Shown here: one piece after another, positions 19,059-26,883 of the stretch
How the letters are laid out: each line of letters opens with the position of its first letter
Position numbering within the stretch: the first letter of the stretch is position 1
The notes under the pieces: generated by a model
The model's input: only the letters and a program-made list of their open reading frames with translations
Databases searched by the model: none
Told to the model about the DNA's origin: nothing
Position numbers and translations under genes: made by a program
Origin: an uncultured Chelatococcus sp.
GTDB taxonomy: Bacteria; Pseudomonadota; Alphaproteobacteria; Rhizobiales; Beijerinckiaceae
Assembly: GCA_937863995.1 (NCBI GenBank)
Contig: CALMIK010000053.1
Location: 1 to 49,161 of the forward strand
DNA: 49,161 bases
Direction: 5' to 3'

Positions 19059-19346
19059 TCAGTTGAGCGGGCTGCGCAACGCGTCGATTGCCGCCTCGCC
19101 CTGGCCATCGGCCACAGCGAGCAGCAACGACAGGTTGTTCACGCGTCGGGAAAGCTTCGGCGCATCGATCTTTGGCGCAAGCTCAGCCGCGAGCGCGGCG
19201 GAGACAGCGGCTGCAAAGCGGATCGCCTCCAGCGCATCTTCAATGTCTTCGGTGGAAAGCGACTTCTGCTTTCTGGCGTTATCCAGAAGCTCGGCCACGC
19301 GCGCAATGCGTATGGCGGCGTGTTCATTGACGGCGGGGCTGACCAT
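19059..19346 (-). CDS. First gene of the leftward early operon, hypothetical 95 aa
   Basis: Not recognised. A helical protein (HAAIRIARVAELLDNARKQK, then a long Ala-rich helix). The start at 19346 is chosen for GGAGAT six bases upstream; the frame is open to 19370. It lies about 23 bases downstream of the predicted start point of the operator-controlled leftward promoter, so it heads the operon that ends at the integrase. Confidence 0.65.
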   Translation of the reverse strand: MVSPAVNEHAAIRIARVAELLDNARKQKSLSTEDIEDALEAIRFAAAVSAALAAELAPKIDAPKLSRRVNNLSLLLAVADGQGEAAIDALRSPLN

Positions 19347-19375
19347 GCGCGATCTCCATGCTGACGGCATGAATA

Positions 19376-19417
19376 TCGCTACATGGCGTAGCTAATAAAG
19401 TCAATACATGGTGTAGC
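19376..19417 (-). promoter_or_regulatory. Leftward early promoter with two repressor operators
   Basis: On the minus strand: TTGACT (19404-19399), 17 bases, then TAGCGA (19381-19376). One operator, GCTAC-ATGGC-GTAGC (19378-19392), covers the spacer and -10. A second, imperfect one (19403-19417) covers the -35. Read in the direction of transcription, both elements align base for base in spacing with the rightward promoter at 20310-20351. Confidence 0.75.
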
Positions 19418-19812
19418 AATTTTGCTTAAATCTCATTAATCGCTACAAGCTGAAAGAATCACGCCCTGCGCGGCGCGGCGCAAGAGGCGGTTTGGCTCAT
19501 TTCATGGACAGTGCCGCGACGGATGCCCCTCGACGAATGAAGGGCAATCATACAAATAGAGCGCCTCTTTGCGCCACATACGCTGTCATGCGCAATTTAT
19601 GTCGTTAACCAAAGCCTGACGTGAAAATACCGTCAGACATAATTTAGTTTCCGTAAATGCCCTTTTCGCATTAATGTTCTGTTAATGTTCTCAGACCGAC
19701 GAAGGGCGCGTTTGCATTATGATTGAGCGAAGAGATGCCGCAATTCGCAGTTTTAAGTTGGCGTGTCAGTTCGAGGCAGAGGAATATGTGCTCTCGGAAG
19801 CTATGGCAGCAA
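19418..19812. other. Intergenic region between leftward promoter and repressor gene
   Basis: About 400 bases of lower GC. A + strand frame at 19719-19952 (77 residues, start MIERRDAAIRSFKLACQ) runs antisense into the repressor 3' end and cannot be judged. No RNA gene or clear hairpin was found. In lambdoid phages the corresponding interval often holds an anti-repressor or exclusion gene. Confidence 0.4.
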
Positions 19813-20262
19813 TCAGCTTGGACGGCGAATTGCGCCCTTATCAGGCTGAGGAATGCCGGCATGCGCAAGTGCAAGTTTCTTCGTTGCCTCGTGACGGATA
19901 TCGGGCGAAGGTGGCACGGTCACGCCCAGATCCTGCATCTGGCTCAGCATGACTATAAGCTCGGCAGCACGCTTTAGATGCTCGCCCCGCAAATTACCCA
20001 GCGCCGACAAAACTTCGCTTGAAAGCGGATTATCCTCCCCTCCCACGCCATGAAGGATCCATATTGGGCTGCTACCAAATGCGCGAGCATAGCGCCCGGC
20101 GTCGTCGAGGCCAATGGTTCGGGAACCCCGCTCGTGCGCGCTGTAAGTGGACTCCGCCCACTCGTGCTGCAAGGCCGCATCGCGGGCCGACCTGTAACCA
20201 GCAGCCCGACGAGCCATTTTGAGACGCGCGCCCTGCTCCTTGCTGATCCTTATGGCGTCCAT
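19813..20262 (-). CDS. Prophage repressor (CI-like, XRE helix-turn-helix)
   Basis: A 149-residue protein. An XRE-type DNA-binding domain occupies residues 8-70 (GARLKMARRAAGYRSARDAA, then STYSAHERGSR and YARAFGSSPIWILHG), as in alphaproteobacterial phage repressors. The C-terminal part is short and helical with no S24 peptidase site, so RecA-driven self-cleavage is not expected and induction would need another route. It lies between two divergent early promoters with matching operators, the position of lambda cI. Start chosen at ATG 20262 with GAGGA upstream; the frame is open to a TTG at 20292. Confidence 0.85.
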   Translation of the reverse strand: MDAIRISKEQGARLKMARRAAGYRSARDAALQHEWAESTYSAHERGSRTIGLDDAGRYARAFGSSPIWILHGVGGEDNPLSSEVLSALGNLRGEHLKRAAELIVMLSQMQDLGVTVPPSPDIRHEATKKLALAHAGIPQPDKGAIRRPS

Positions 20263-20309
20263 CGCATCCTCATAAATCCCTGATATGCGCAAATTGTAGC
20301 GGCCATATC

Positions 20310-20353
20310 GCTACGTGCCGTATTGACAGCTATAGCTACTTGGTGTAGCTATA
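20310..20353 (+). promoter_or_regulatory. Rightward early promoter with two repressor operators
   Basis: TTGACA (20323-20328), 17 bases, TAGCTA (20346-20351). Operator 1, GCTAC-TTGGT-GTAGC (20335-20349), is extended by flanking TATA to a 23-base palindrome (20331-20353) covering spacer and -10. Operator 2, GCTAC-GTGCC-GTATT (20310-20324), overlaps the -35. A further half site, GTAGC at 20296-20300, faces the repressor gene. Confidence 0.75.
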
Positions 20354-20637
20354 TGCTCATGATGACCCATGCTGACATAATCTCCGCCTGGCCGCGGATC
20401 GCCGAATTCGCGTCAGACATCGGCGTGTCGGCCAGCCACGCGCGCGTCATGAAGCTCCGTAACAGCATTCCGGTTTCCTACTGGGACAGCGTGCTCGAGG
20501 GCGCTCGCAATCGAGAGATTGATTGCGTCAGCTTGCGTTTGCTTCTCGACGGCTCGCGTACTCGTCACCCGCCATCGGGCGATGAGTCTCGTACTGAAGG
20601 CGGCTCCGCTGTGGTCGCCGATGCTACGACCATCTAA
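20353..20637 (+). CDS. Cro-like small DNA-binding protein
   Basis: A 94-residue protein with a helix-turn-helix core WPRIAEFASDIGVSASHARVMKLRNSIPVSYWDSVLEGA. This pattern is shared by short Cro-like proteins of alphaproteobacterial phages (carph-isopro type). It is divergent from the repressor and is the first gene of the rightward operon, as cro is in lambda. Three in-frame ATGs occur at 20353, 20359 and 20362. The first lies inside the operator palindrome, and the predicted transcription start (about 20358) falls at the second, so translation may be leaderless from 20359. No ribosome binding site is visible. Confidence 0.75.
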   Translation: MLMMTHADIISAWPRIAEFASDIGVSASHARVMKLRNSIPVSYWDSVLEGARNREIDCVSLRLLLDGSRTRHPPSGDESRTEGGSAVVADATTI

Positions 20638-20674
20638 TGAAAGTCCTCCCATGACCCGTCAAACTACCTTCCGG

Positions 20675-20959
20675 TCATTTATTCTGGATCTGATTGATCC
20701 GCGCCGATCTGGTTGTGGCGAGGAAATCCTCGACCAGCTTGATGCCTGCAGCAACTGCCGGTTCAGCCTCGAAGGTTTCGAATTCGTGCGAGAAGTCAGG
20801 CCCCTCCTTGATGGCACGGATCGCGGATCGCTCGATCAGCGCAATGTCGTGCTCGGAAATCCGGCCTCGCCGGGCGGCGGCCGTTATGTCCCCGTAGATC
20901 CTGAGCATCAGAATCTGGACGATCAGGTTGGTCATTTCGCTCGGGCTTTTCGGGATCAT
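20675..20959 (-). CDS. Hypothetical phage protein on the opposite strand, 94 aa
   Basis: Not recognised. A helical protein beginning MIPKSPSEMTNLIVQILMLR and ending with a basic tail. I chose ATG 20959 because AAGGAACGCAGG directly precedes it; the frame upstream to 21154 is not protein-like. It points against the rightward operon between the Cro-like and CII-like genes, so it could be expressed from the prophage or act as an antisense unit. The + strand reading over the same bases has poorer composition. Confidence 0.5.
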   Translation of the reverse strand: MIPKSPSEMTNLIVQILMLRIYGDITAAARRGRISEHDIALIERSAIRAIKEGPDFSHEFETFEAEPAVAAGIKLVEDFLATTRSARINQIQNK

Positions 20960-21094
20960 CCTGCGTTCCTTCTGTTTCTGCGCGCCGTCCTGACGTCTGC
21001 CAACAATAGCCGCCGGAGCTGTTCCGCCGCTTGCTAATGTCGAGGCGTCGGATGCCCTGACGCACTGACAAAACCACACCCTGCCCATTCCCGG

Positions 21095-21123
21095 AACGGG
21101 AAAGCGTGACGCGCTTTCCCGTT
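21095..21123 (+). promoter_or_regulatory. Inverted repeat upstream of the CII-like gene
   Basis: A perfect 12-bp inverted repeat (21095-21106 with 21112-21123) with a 5-base loop, ending 17 bases before the GTG start. No T-run follows. It could be an operator, a terminator needing a factor, or a leader hairpin controlling entry into the replication genes. Confidence 0.45.
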
Positions 21124-21140
21124 GACAGCGGAGCCTTGCC

Positions 21141-21629
21141 GTGACGCGCCCCATTTCCGATGCCTGGTTTCACCGCGTGAAGTCCGCCACACGCGATCTC
21201 GTCAAGCTCGCTGGCGGCGTGGTGCGCGCCGGCGAGATCGCCGGGGTCAGCAAATCCGAAGTCTCGCGCTGGCAATCCGCCGCGGACTCGGACGTGATCT
21301 CGCTGCCGGCAGCGCTGGCGCTGGAGGCCGAGTGCGGCATGCCGCTCGTCACCTCGGCCATGGCCGAGCTGCAGGGCCGGCGGGTGTCGGACCCGCGCGA
21401 GGCGGAAATCACCGGCTGCCTGCTCGGCGCCTACACCGGCGTGCTGACCGGCAACGCCGAGTTGCAGACGGCCATGGCGCACGCGCTATCCGACGGCACG
21501 GTGACGCCGTCCGAGGCCGATCTGATCTCCCGCCACATCACCGGCACAGAGAACGCGTTGGTGCAGCTCAAGCAGGCGCTTGCCGGCATCAAGGCGGGCG
21601 GCGCCGTCACCCTGCGCGTGGTGACGTGA
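21141..21629 (+). CDS. CII-like phage regulatory protein
   Basis: A 162-residue protein with an N-terminal helix-turn-helix (VKLAGGVVRAGEIAGVSKSEVSRWQS) that resembles CII/YmfL-type phage regulators, and a helical C-terminal half suited to oligomerisation. It follows the Cro-like gene and precedes the replication genes, the place of cII in lambdoid phages. The GTG start has GGAG ten bases upstream. The stop overlaps the next ATG (TGATG). The assignment as activator is inferred from fold pattern and position. Confidence 0.7.
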   Translation: MTRPISDAWFHRVKSATRDLVKLAGGVVRAGEIAGVSKSEVSRWQSAADSDVISLPAALALEAECGMPLVTSAMAELQGRRVSDPREAEITGCLLGAYTGVLTGNAELQTAMAHALSDGTVTPSEADLISRHITGTENALVQLKQALAGIKAGGAVTLRVVT

Positions 21630-21964
21630 TGCCGGGCACCACGGACAACACCCCGCCGGCCTACGCTCCCGAACCCATGCGGGACTTCATCACCCGCGTG
21701 CTGGCGAGCGACAGCACGCGACTGATGGCGGTGGCGTATCTGCGCGCGGCGGCAAAAGAGCGGCAGGGACGCAACCCCGCGACCGCGAAAGACCGGGCTG
21801 AGGCCATGAATTTCGACGCGCTGGCCGATCTCTACGCCCACGCCGACGGGCCGTTCCCCGAGAGCGAGGAACGCTGGTGGGACTTGAGGCCATGGCGCGG
21901 ATCGCCGCCGGACAGCGCCCACCTCCACCGGGACAACATGGCAATCGACAGGGTAGGTGTGTGA
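21629..21964 (+). CDS. Hypothetical phage protein, 111 aa
   Basis: Not recognised. The N-terminus is proline-rich, the middle helical (TRLMAVAYLRAAAKERQG), and the C-terminus tryptophan-rich (ERWWDLRPWRG). The start and stop each overlap a neighbour in TGATG junctions, which supports a genuine, translationally coupled gene. Confidence 0.65.
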   Translation: MPGTTDNTPPAYAPEPMRDFITRVLASDSTRLMAVAYLRAAAKERQGRNPATAKDRAEAMNFDALADLYAHADGPFPESEERWWDLRPWRGSPPDSAHLHRDNMAIDRVGV

Positions 21965-22386
21965 TGGCCGAGACGATCAGCGACATCCTTGCCGGCTACC
22001 GCCGCGCGCGGCGCGTATTCTGGCAGCAGCCGGCGCCGGCCGCCGATCTCGATGCGGAGCCTGCCTACAAGGCGCAGCCTGAGGCGGAGCCCGACGCGCT
22101 CGACATGCAGATGCGCGCCGCCGCGGCGGTCAACGTCAGCCGCCCGCGCCGCATCCTCGCCGAGGTCTCGCGGGATTTCGACATGGCCGTTCCCGTGATC
22201 ATGTCGCGCCGTCGGGACGCGAAAACCGCCCTCGTCCGGCACGTGGCGATGTGGCGGATGCGGCGCGAGACGCAGCTGACCTTGCCCCAGATCGCCCGCA
22301 TCTTCGGCGGCTTCGACCACACGACCGTGCTGCACGCCGTGCGGCGCATCGACCGCATGGTCGCTGCCGGCGAGGTGTCAGCATGA
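21964..22386 (+). CDS. DnaA domain IV-like DNA-binding protein
   Basis: A 140-residue protein. Its C-terminal 70 residues match the DNA-binding domain of DnaA: a basic helix (VRHVAMWRMRRET), LTLPQIARIFGGF, and the signature DHTTVLHAVRRI that contacts the DnaA box. No AAA+ ATPase domain is present. The N-terminal half is low-complexity and acidic. It may bind DnaA-box-like sequences in the phage origin or compete with host DnaA. It lies in the rightward operon with ATGA-type overlaps on both sides. Confidence 0.85.
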   Translation: MAETISDILAGYRRARRVFWQQPAPAADLDAEPAYKAQPEAEPDALDMQMRAAAAVNVSRPRRILAEVSRDFDMAVPVIMSRRRDAKTALVRHVAMWRMRRETQLTLPQIARIFGGFDHTTVLHAVRRIDRMVAAGEVSA

Positions 22387-22805
22387 TCTCTATAAAGACC
22401 AGGTCAGAGCGTCTCGCCGATGCTAACCACCTTATCGGCCAGATCTCAGAATTTGGGCGACGTTTCTTCTACAACAGCCAGCGCGATCGCGTCGCGCGCT
22501 TCGAGATCACGCTCGACGGCAAGCTGTGGTTGAGGGATGACTGGACTGGAAGACGCATATACGTGGCCTATCGCGGCCACTGGCGCAATTTCAGCCATGG
22601 CGGAACGCTCCGCCGCCTCGTCGAGGATCTCTCCGGTTACATCAGGACCGGAAAGCGCATTCCAGCCGGGCATTTTGGCCCGTGGCCTGAATGGCTCTGC
22701 AGCGGCGATCTTTGGGGGTACGGCAAGGAGCCGATGGCGGCACTGCGCGATGCCATTCGTCCGTGCGACTGCGTAGCTTGGCCAGCGCGCGAGGTGCCGG
22801 AATGA
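22383..22805 (+). CDS. Hypothetical phage protein, 140 aa
   Basis: Function not known. A compact, aromatic-rich protein with RFFYNSQRDRVARFEITLDG, then RIYVAYRGHWRNFSHGGTLR, then HFGPWPEWLCSGDLWGYG. This pattern recurs in phage early regions without an assigned role. ATG at 22383 overlaps the stop of the DnaA-like gene (ATGA); its stop overlaps the next start the same way. Confidence 0.7.
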   Translation: MISIKTRSERLADANHLIGQISEFGRRFFYNSQRDRVARFEITLDGKLWLRDDWTGRRIYVAYRGHWRNFSHGGTLRRLVEDLSGYIRTGKRIPAGHFGPWPEWLCSGDLWGYGKEPMAALRDAIRPCDCVAWPAREVPE

Positions 22806-25800
22806 GCGCGCGCCCCGATACCTACCGCACATTCCTCGAAGCCAAGGTCGCGCTCGCGCCGGCTGGCGGGTTCGAGGTGTCGCCCGACGAGATCAACCCG
22901 CTGTTGTTGCCGCACCAGCGCGCCATTGTCATCTGGGCGTGCCGGGGCGGGCGGCGCGCGATCTTCGCCGCTTTCGGGCTTGGCAAGTCGATCATCCAGA
23001 TCGAGCTGGTGCGCATCATCGTCGCCCGCTTCGGCGGGCGCGGGCTGATCGTGATGCCGCTGGGCGTGCGGCAGGAGTTTATCCGCGACGCCCGCGTGCT
23101 GGCCACCGGCGAGCATCCGCGCATCACGGACGCGCAGCGCGCCGAGTTGCGTCTATGGCAAGCGTGCGGGGCGGGCCGGGTGCCGGAGCCGCGCTTCATC
23201 CGGAGCATCGCGGAAGCGGACGCCACCGGCCTCTATCTCGCCAATTACGAAACCGTGCGCGACGGCAAGCTCGACCCGCGCCACTTCACCGCCGCGACCC
23301 TCGACGAGGCGTCCTGCCTGCGCGGATTTGGCGGCAGCAAGACATTTCGCGCCTTCATGCGACTTTTCGACGGTATCCGCTTCAAGTTTGTCGCGACCGC
23401 GACCCCCTCGCCCAACGAGTTCATCGAGCTTCTGGCCTATTCGGCCTTCCTCGAGATCATGGATGTCGGCCAGGCGAAAACCCGGTTCTTCAGGCGCAAT
23501 TCCGAAAAGGCCGATTCGCTCACCATCCATCCCCACAAGCAGCGCGAGTTCTGGCTGTGGGTGGCGAGCTGGGGCCTGTTCGTGCAGAAGCCCTCCGACC
23601 TCGGCTTTTCCGACGCGGGCTACGATCTGCCGGAAATGGCGGTCAACTGGCACGAGCTGCCGTCCGACCATTCGTCCGCGGGCATGGAGAAAAGCGGCCA
23701 AGGCCGGTTGCTGCGCAACGCCGCCGCATCGCTCGTCGACGCGGCGCGCGAGAAGCGCGATAGCATCCCGGCGCGGATCGAGAAGATGCTGGCGCTGCGC
23801 GCCGAGGATCCGGCCGCGCATCGCCTCATCTGGCACGATCTGGAAGCCGAGCGGCACGCGATCGAGGCCGCCATTCCCGGCATCGCCGCTGTCTGGGGTT
23901 CGCAGGACCTCGACGAGCGCGAGCAGACCGTTATCGACTTTTCCGACGGCAAGATCCCGGAGCTCGCGGCCAAGCCCGTCATCGCCGGCTCTGGCTGCAA
24001 TTTCCAGCGCCATTGCCACTGGGCGATTTTTCTCGGCATCGGCTTCAAGTTCAACGACTTCGTCCAGGCTATCCACCGCATCCAGCGCTTTTTGCAGACA
24101 GAGACCGTGCGCATCGACCTCATCCACACCGAGGCCGAGCGGCCGGTGCGCGACAATCTGATGGCGAAGTGGCGGCGGCATGAAGAGGAAATGGCCATCA
24201 TGACCGGCATCATCAGGGAATACGGCCTCTCGGCCGCCGCAATGGCCGAGACGCTCACCCGCGCCATGGGTGTCGAGCGCATCGAGGTTTCGGGCGACGG
24301 CTACCGGCTGATCAACAACGACTGTGTCGTGGAGTGCGCCGCGATGCCGGACGCCAGCGTCGACCTGATCGTGACCAGCATTCCGTTTTCGACGCAATAC
24401 GAGTATTCGCCCAATTATTGCTTTGACGAGCAGACGGAAGTCCTGACGCGTCGCGGATTCCTGCGGTTCGGCGAGATTGTCGAGACTGACGATCTCGCGA
24501 CGATCAACCCGGACACGCTGGCGGTCGAATGGCAGCAGCCCCAGCGTATCGTCTGGCAGCGATACACCGGCCCGATGCTGCATTTCGTCAATCGCGGCGG
24601 GTTCGACCAGATGGTCACGCCTGACCACCGTCTGGTGGTTGACACCCGCGTCGGCAATCGCCTGACGGGTCGGCGCGAGAAGGTCTACCGGAAGGTTCTC
24701 GCGAGCGAGATCGCTGCGGATTTCGTGCCGCGAAAGTGGCGGATGCTCAACGCGGCTGCGCCAGGCACGGGCGACCTGCCTGACGCCATAGCTATTCCGC
24801 CGATCGACGAGCCGGCGCGCGGCCCGAGGCCCCGCTTGATCGATCGTATCGCGGTAACCGATTTCGCCGAGCTGGCCGGATGGTATCTTTCAGAGGGCTA
24901 TTGTGACGATCTCGATGGTGGACACGCCGGGCGTATCTCGATTGGCCAGCTGGCGGTCAACGAGCCCTACCGGCAGGAGATCATCGCCCTGTTCGAGCGT
25001 ATCGGCATTCCGGCGCGAGCGGAAGAACGCAACATCGTGGCGCATAGCCGGCGCCTGGCCACGTTCCTGATCGGGGAGTTCGGCCAGGGCAGCAAGGCGC
25101 TCCGCATCCCGCGCTGGGTCAAGGACTGGCACCCGTCGCTGCTCGCGGTCCTGCGCGACACCATGATGAAGGGCGATGGAAACAAGGATGGTTTCGTCTA
25201 CACCTCGTTCAGTCCCGGCCTTCGGGATGATTTTCAGGAAATATGCTTCCTGACGGGATGGCGGGCATCGATCGCCGGCGCGCGCGTGAATATCGGCCGG
25301 AAGCAGCTTTGGTCGGAAATCCGCCGCCCTCCCGAGCGGGTCGCATACGACGGCATGATGGGTTGCGCGACCGTGCGGAATGGCACCCTCGTCGTACGGC
25401 GCAACGGCGTCGTGTCGGCCAGCGGAAACTGCGATTTCGGCCACACGGACGACAACGCGCATTTCTGGGCGCAGATGGATTTCCTCATCCCGCAGCTGCT
25501 GCGGGTGCTGGCGCCGGGGCGGGTCGCCGCCATCCATGTCAAGGACAGGATCGTGCCCGGCGGGATGACCGGGCTCGGCTTCCAGACCGTCTATCCGTTC
25601 TCGGACGATTGCATCGCGCATTTCCGCAAGGCCGGATTTGCATTCCTCGCCCGCAAATCCATCACGACGGACGTGGTGCGCGAGAACAACCAAACCTACC
25701 GGCTGGGATGGTCCGAGCAGTGCAAGGACGGCTCGCGCATGGGCAACGGCCTGCCGGAATATCTGCTGATTTTTCGCCGGCCGCCGTCCGATGCCTCGAA

Positions 25801-26467
25801 CGGATATGCGGACCTGCCGGTCATGAAAGAAAAACGCCGCTGGTCGGCCGAGGACGCGGCGTGGACCGGCGACGGCTACTCCCGCGCCCGCTGGCAGCTC
25901 GATGCCCACGGCTACACCCGCTCCAGCGGAGACCGGCAGCTGACGCCGCAGGATCTCGCCGGGCTGGAGGCGCATCAGATTTTCAAGCTGTGGAAGCGCT
26001 ACGGGCTCGATGCGGTGTACGACTTCGAGCACCACGTGCGCATCGCCGAGCACCTCGAGGAACGCGGCCTGCTGCCCTCGACGTTCATGCTGCTGCCGCC
26101 GCATTCGGGCGACGACAGCGTCTGGACGGACATCACGCGCATGCTGTCGATGAACACGCTGCAGGCGGCGGCTGGCAAGGAGATGCACCTGTGCCCGCTG
26201 CAGTTCGATATCGTCGACCGCGCCATCGCGCAATATTCGATGCCGGGCGAGACGGTGCTCGATCCGTTCGGCGGGCTGATGACGGTGCCGTACCGGGCGC
26301 TCAAGCTGGCGCGCCGGGGCGTGGCCGTCGAGCTCAACCCGGCCTATTTCCTCGACGGTTGCAAGTATGTCGAGGCGGCGGCCCGCGAGATGGCGATGCC
26401 GAGCCTGTTCGACCTGCTCGACGGCGGCGCGGCGGCAGAGCGCGCTGACAGCGAGGCCGCGGCATGA
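22802..26467 (+). CDS. Helicase / N4-N6 DNA methylase fusion containing an intein
   Basis: A 1221-residue polypeptide. Residues 1-480 are an SF2/SNF2-type helicase: Walker A-like FAAFGLGKSIIQIE, a DEAS box (TLDEAS), ATATPSPNEF, and the last motif in QAIHRIQRFLQTE. Residues 500-539 and 877-1200 form an amino-methyltransferase of the permuted order, with catalytic motif IV TSIPFS in the first part and SAM-binding motif I VLDPFGGLMTVPYRAL near the end. Between them, C540 to N876 form an intein in the same frame. After splicing the host protein would be 884 residues. Phage methylase-helicases of this type (compare P1 DarB) modify phage DNA against restriction. ATG at 22802 overlaps the preceding stop (ATGA). 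Confidence 0.9.
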   Translation: MSARPDTYRTFLEAKVALAPAGGFEVSPDEINPLLLPHQRAIVIWACRGGRRAIFAAFGLGKSIIQIELVRIIVARFGGRGLIVMPLGVRQEFIRDARVLATGEHPRITDAQRAELRLWQACGAGRVPEPRFIRSIAEADATGLYLANYETVRDGKLDPRHFTAATLDEASCLRGFGGSKTFRAFMRLFDGIRFKFVATATPSPNEFIELLAYSAFLEIMDVGQAKTRFFRRNSEKADSLTIHPHKQREFWLWVASWGLFVQKPSDLGFSDAGYDLPEMAVNWHELPSDHSSAGMEKSGQGRLLRNAAASLVDAAREKRDSIPARIEKMLALRAEDPAAHRLIWHDLEAERHAIEAAIPGIAAVWGSQDLDEREQTVIDFSDGKIPELAAKPVIAGSGCNFQRHCHWAIFLGIGFKFNDFVQAIHRIQRFLQTETVRIDLIHTEAERPVRDNLMAKWRRHEEEMAIMTGIIREYGLSAAAMAETLTRAMGVERIEVSGDGYRLINNDCVVECAAMPDASVDLIVTSIPFSTQYEYSPNYCFDEQTEVLTRRGFLRFGEIVETDDLATINPDTLAVEWQQPQRIVWQRYTGPMLHFVNRGGFDQMVTPDHRLVVDTRVGNRLTGRREKVYRKVLASEIAADFVPRKWRMLNAAAPGTGDLPDAIAIPPIDEPARGPRPRLIDRIAVTDFAELAGWYLSEGYCDDLDGGHAGRISIGQLAVNEPYRQEIIALFERIGIPARAEERNIVAHSRRLATFLIGEFGQGSKALRIPRWVKDWHPSLLAVLRDTMMKGDGNKDGFVYTSFSPGLRDDFQEICFLTGWRASIAGARVNIGRKQLWSEIRRPPERVAYDGMMGCATVRNGTLVVRRNGVVSASGNCDFGHTDDNAHFWAQMDFLIPQLLRVLAPGRVAAIHVKDRIVPGGMTGLGFQTVYPFSDDCIAHFRKAGFAFLARKSITTDVVRENNQTYRLGWSEQCKDGSRMGNGLPEYLLIFRRPPSDASNGYADLPVMKEKRRWSAEDAAWTGDGYSRARWQLDAHGYTRSSGDRQLTPQDLAGLEAHQIFKLWKRYGLDAVYDFEHHVRIAEHLEERGLLPSTFMLLPPHSGDDSVWTDITRMLSMNTLQAAAGKEMHLCPLQFDIVDRAIAQYSMPGETVLDPFGGLMTVPYRALKLARRGVAVELNPAYFLDGCKYVEAAAREMAMPSLFDLLDGGAAAERADSEAAA
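24419..25429 (+). mobile_element. Intein with LAGLIDADG-type endonuclease domain
   Basis: A 337-residue in-frame insertion between Tyr539 and Cys877 of the methylase. Splicing block A is CFDEQTEVLTRRGFLRFGEI with nucleophile Cys1. Block B is VTPDHRL with T67 and H70. Two degenerate dodecapeptide motifs of a homing endonuclease occur: FAELAGWYLSEGYC (149-162) and LLAVLRDTMMKGDGNK (241-256). The C-terminal splice block ends VSASGN, followed by Cys +1. The usual penultimate histidine is replaced by glycine, as in some phage inteins. It sits a few residues after methylase motif IV, so the unspliced enzyme should be inactive. Confidence 0.92.
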
Positions 26468-26883
26468 ACACGGCCATCCGCTTCACCGTCATCACGGACA
26501 ACGTCGATAAGGCCGCGCGGGCGATGTACGGCGGCGCGGCCGATGTGCCGCCGTTCGTGCGGATCGTCACGGAGCCGCGCGACATCCTCGACCTGCCCGC
26601 CGGCACGATGTCGATGGCGCGACTGTTCTCGCGCAACTCGGCGGCGGAGGTCGCCTTCGACGTGATGCGCTCGCGCGGGATGCTGGCCTTTCCCGATGCC
26701 GCGTTCCTCGACCGTATCGACAATTGGCTCCAGCGGCGTGATGCCGCGCGGCTGACGCGGGCGGGCGGCGTGACGGAAGCGTCACGCTGTGACGCGCCGG
26801 CATGTCACGCCGACCCCGCCCGGCCCGCGACCGCCGAGGCAAAAGAGGACGCGCCTCGCCAGCGCGCGGAGAGGTGGAAGTGA
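26464..26883 (+). CDS. Hypothetical phage protein, 139 aa
   Basis: Not recognised. The N-terminal half is strand/helix mixed (AIRFTVITDNVDKAARAMYG). The C-terminal third is low-complexity and rich in Ala, Pro, His and Cys. It overlaps the methylase stop by four bases (ATGA) and its own stop overlaps the start region of the cytosine methylase, so it belongs to the same transcript. Confidence 0.65.
   Translation: MNTAIRFTVITDNVDKAARAMYGGAADVPPFVRIVTEPRDILDLPAGTMSMARLFSRNSAAEVAFDVMRSRGMLAFPDAAFLDRIDNWLQRRDAARLTRAGGVTEASRCDAPACHADPARPATAEAKEDAPRQRAERWK

Noticed and set aside
19719..19952. A 77-codon + strand frame antisense to the repressor 3' end
   Set aside because: Could be a small gene, but it has only a weak ribosome binding site, no recognisable motif, and its second half copies the antisense of the repressor. 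Left as undecided rather than annotated.
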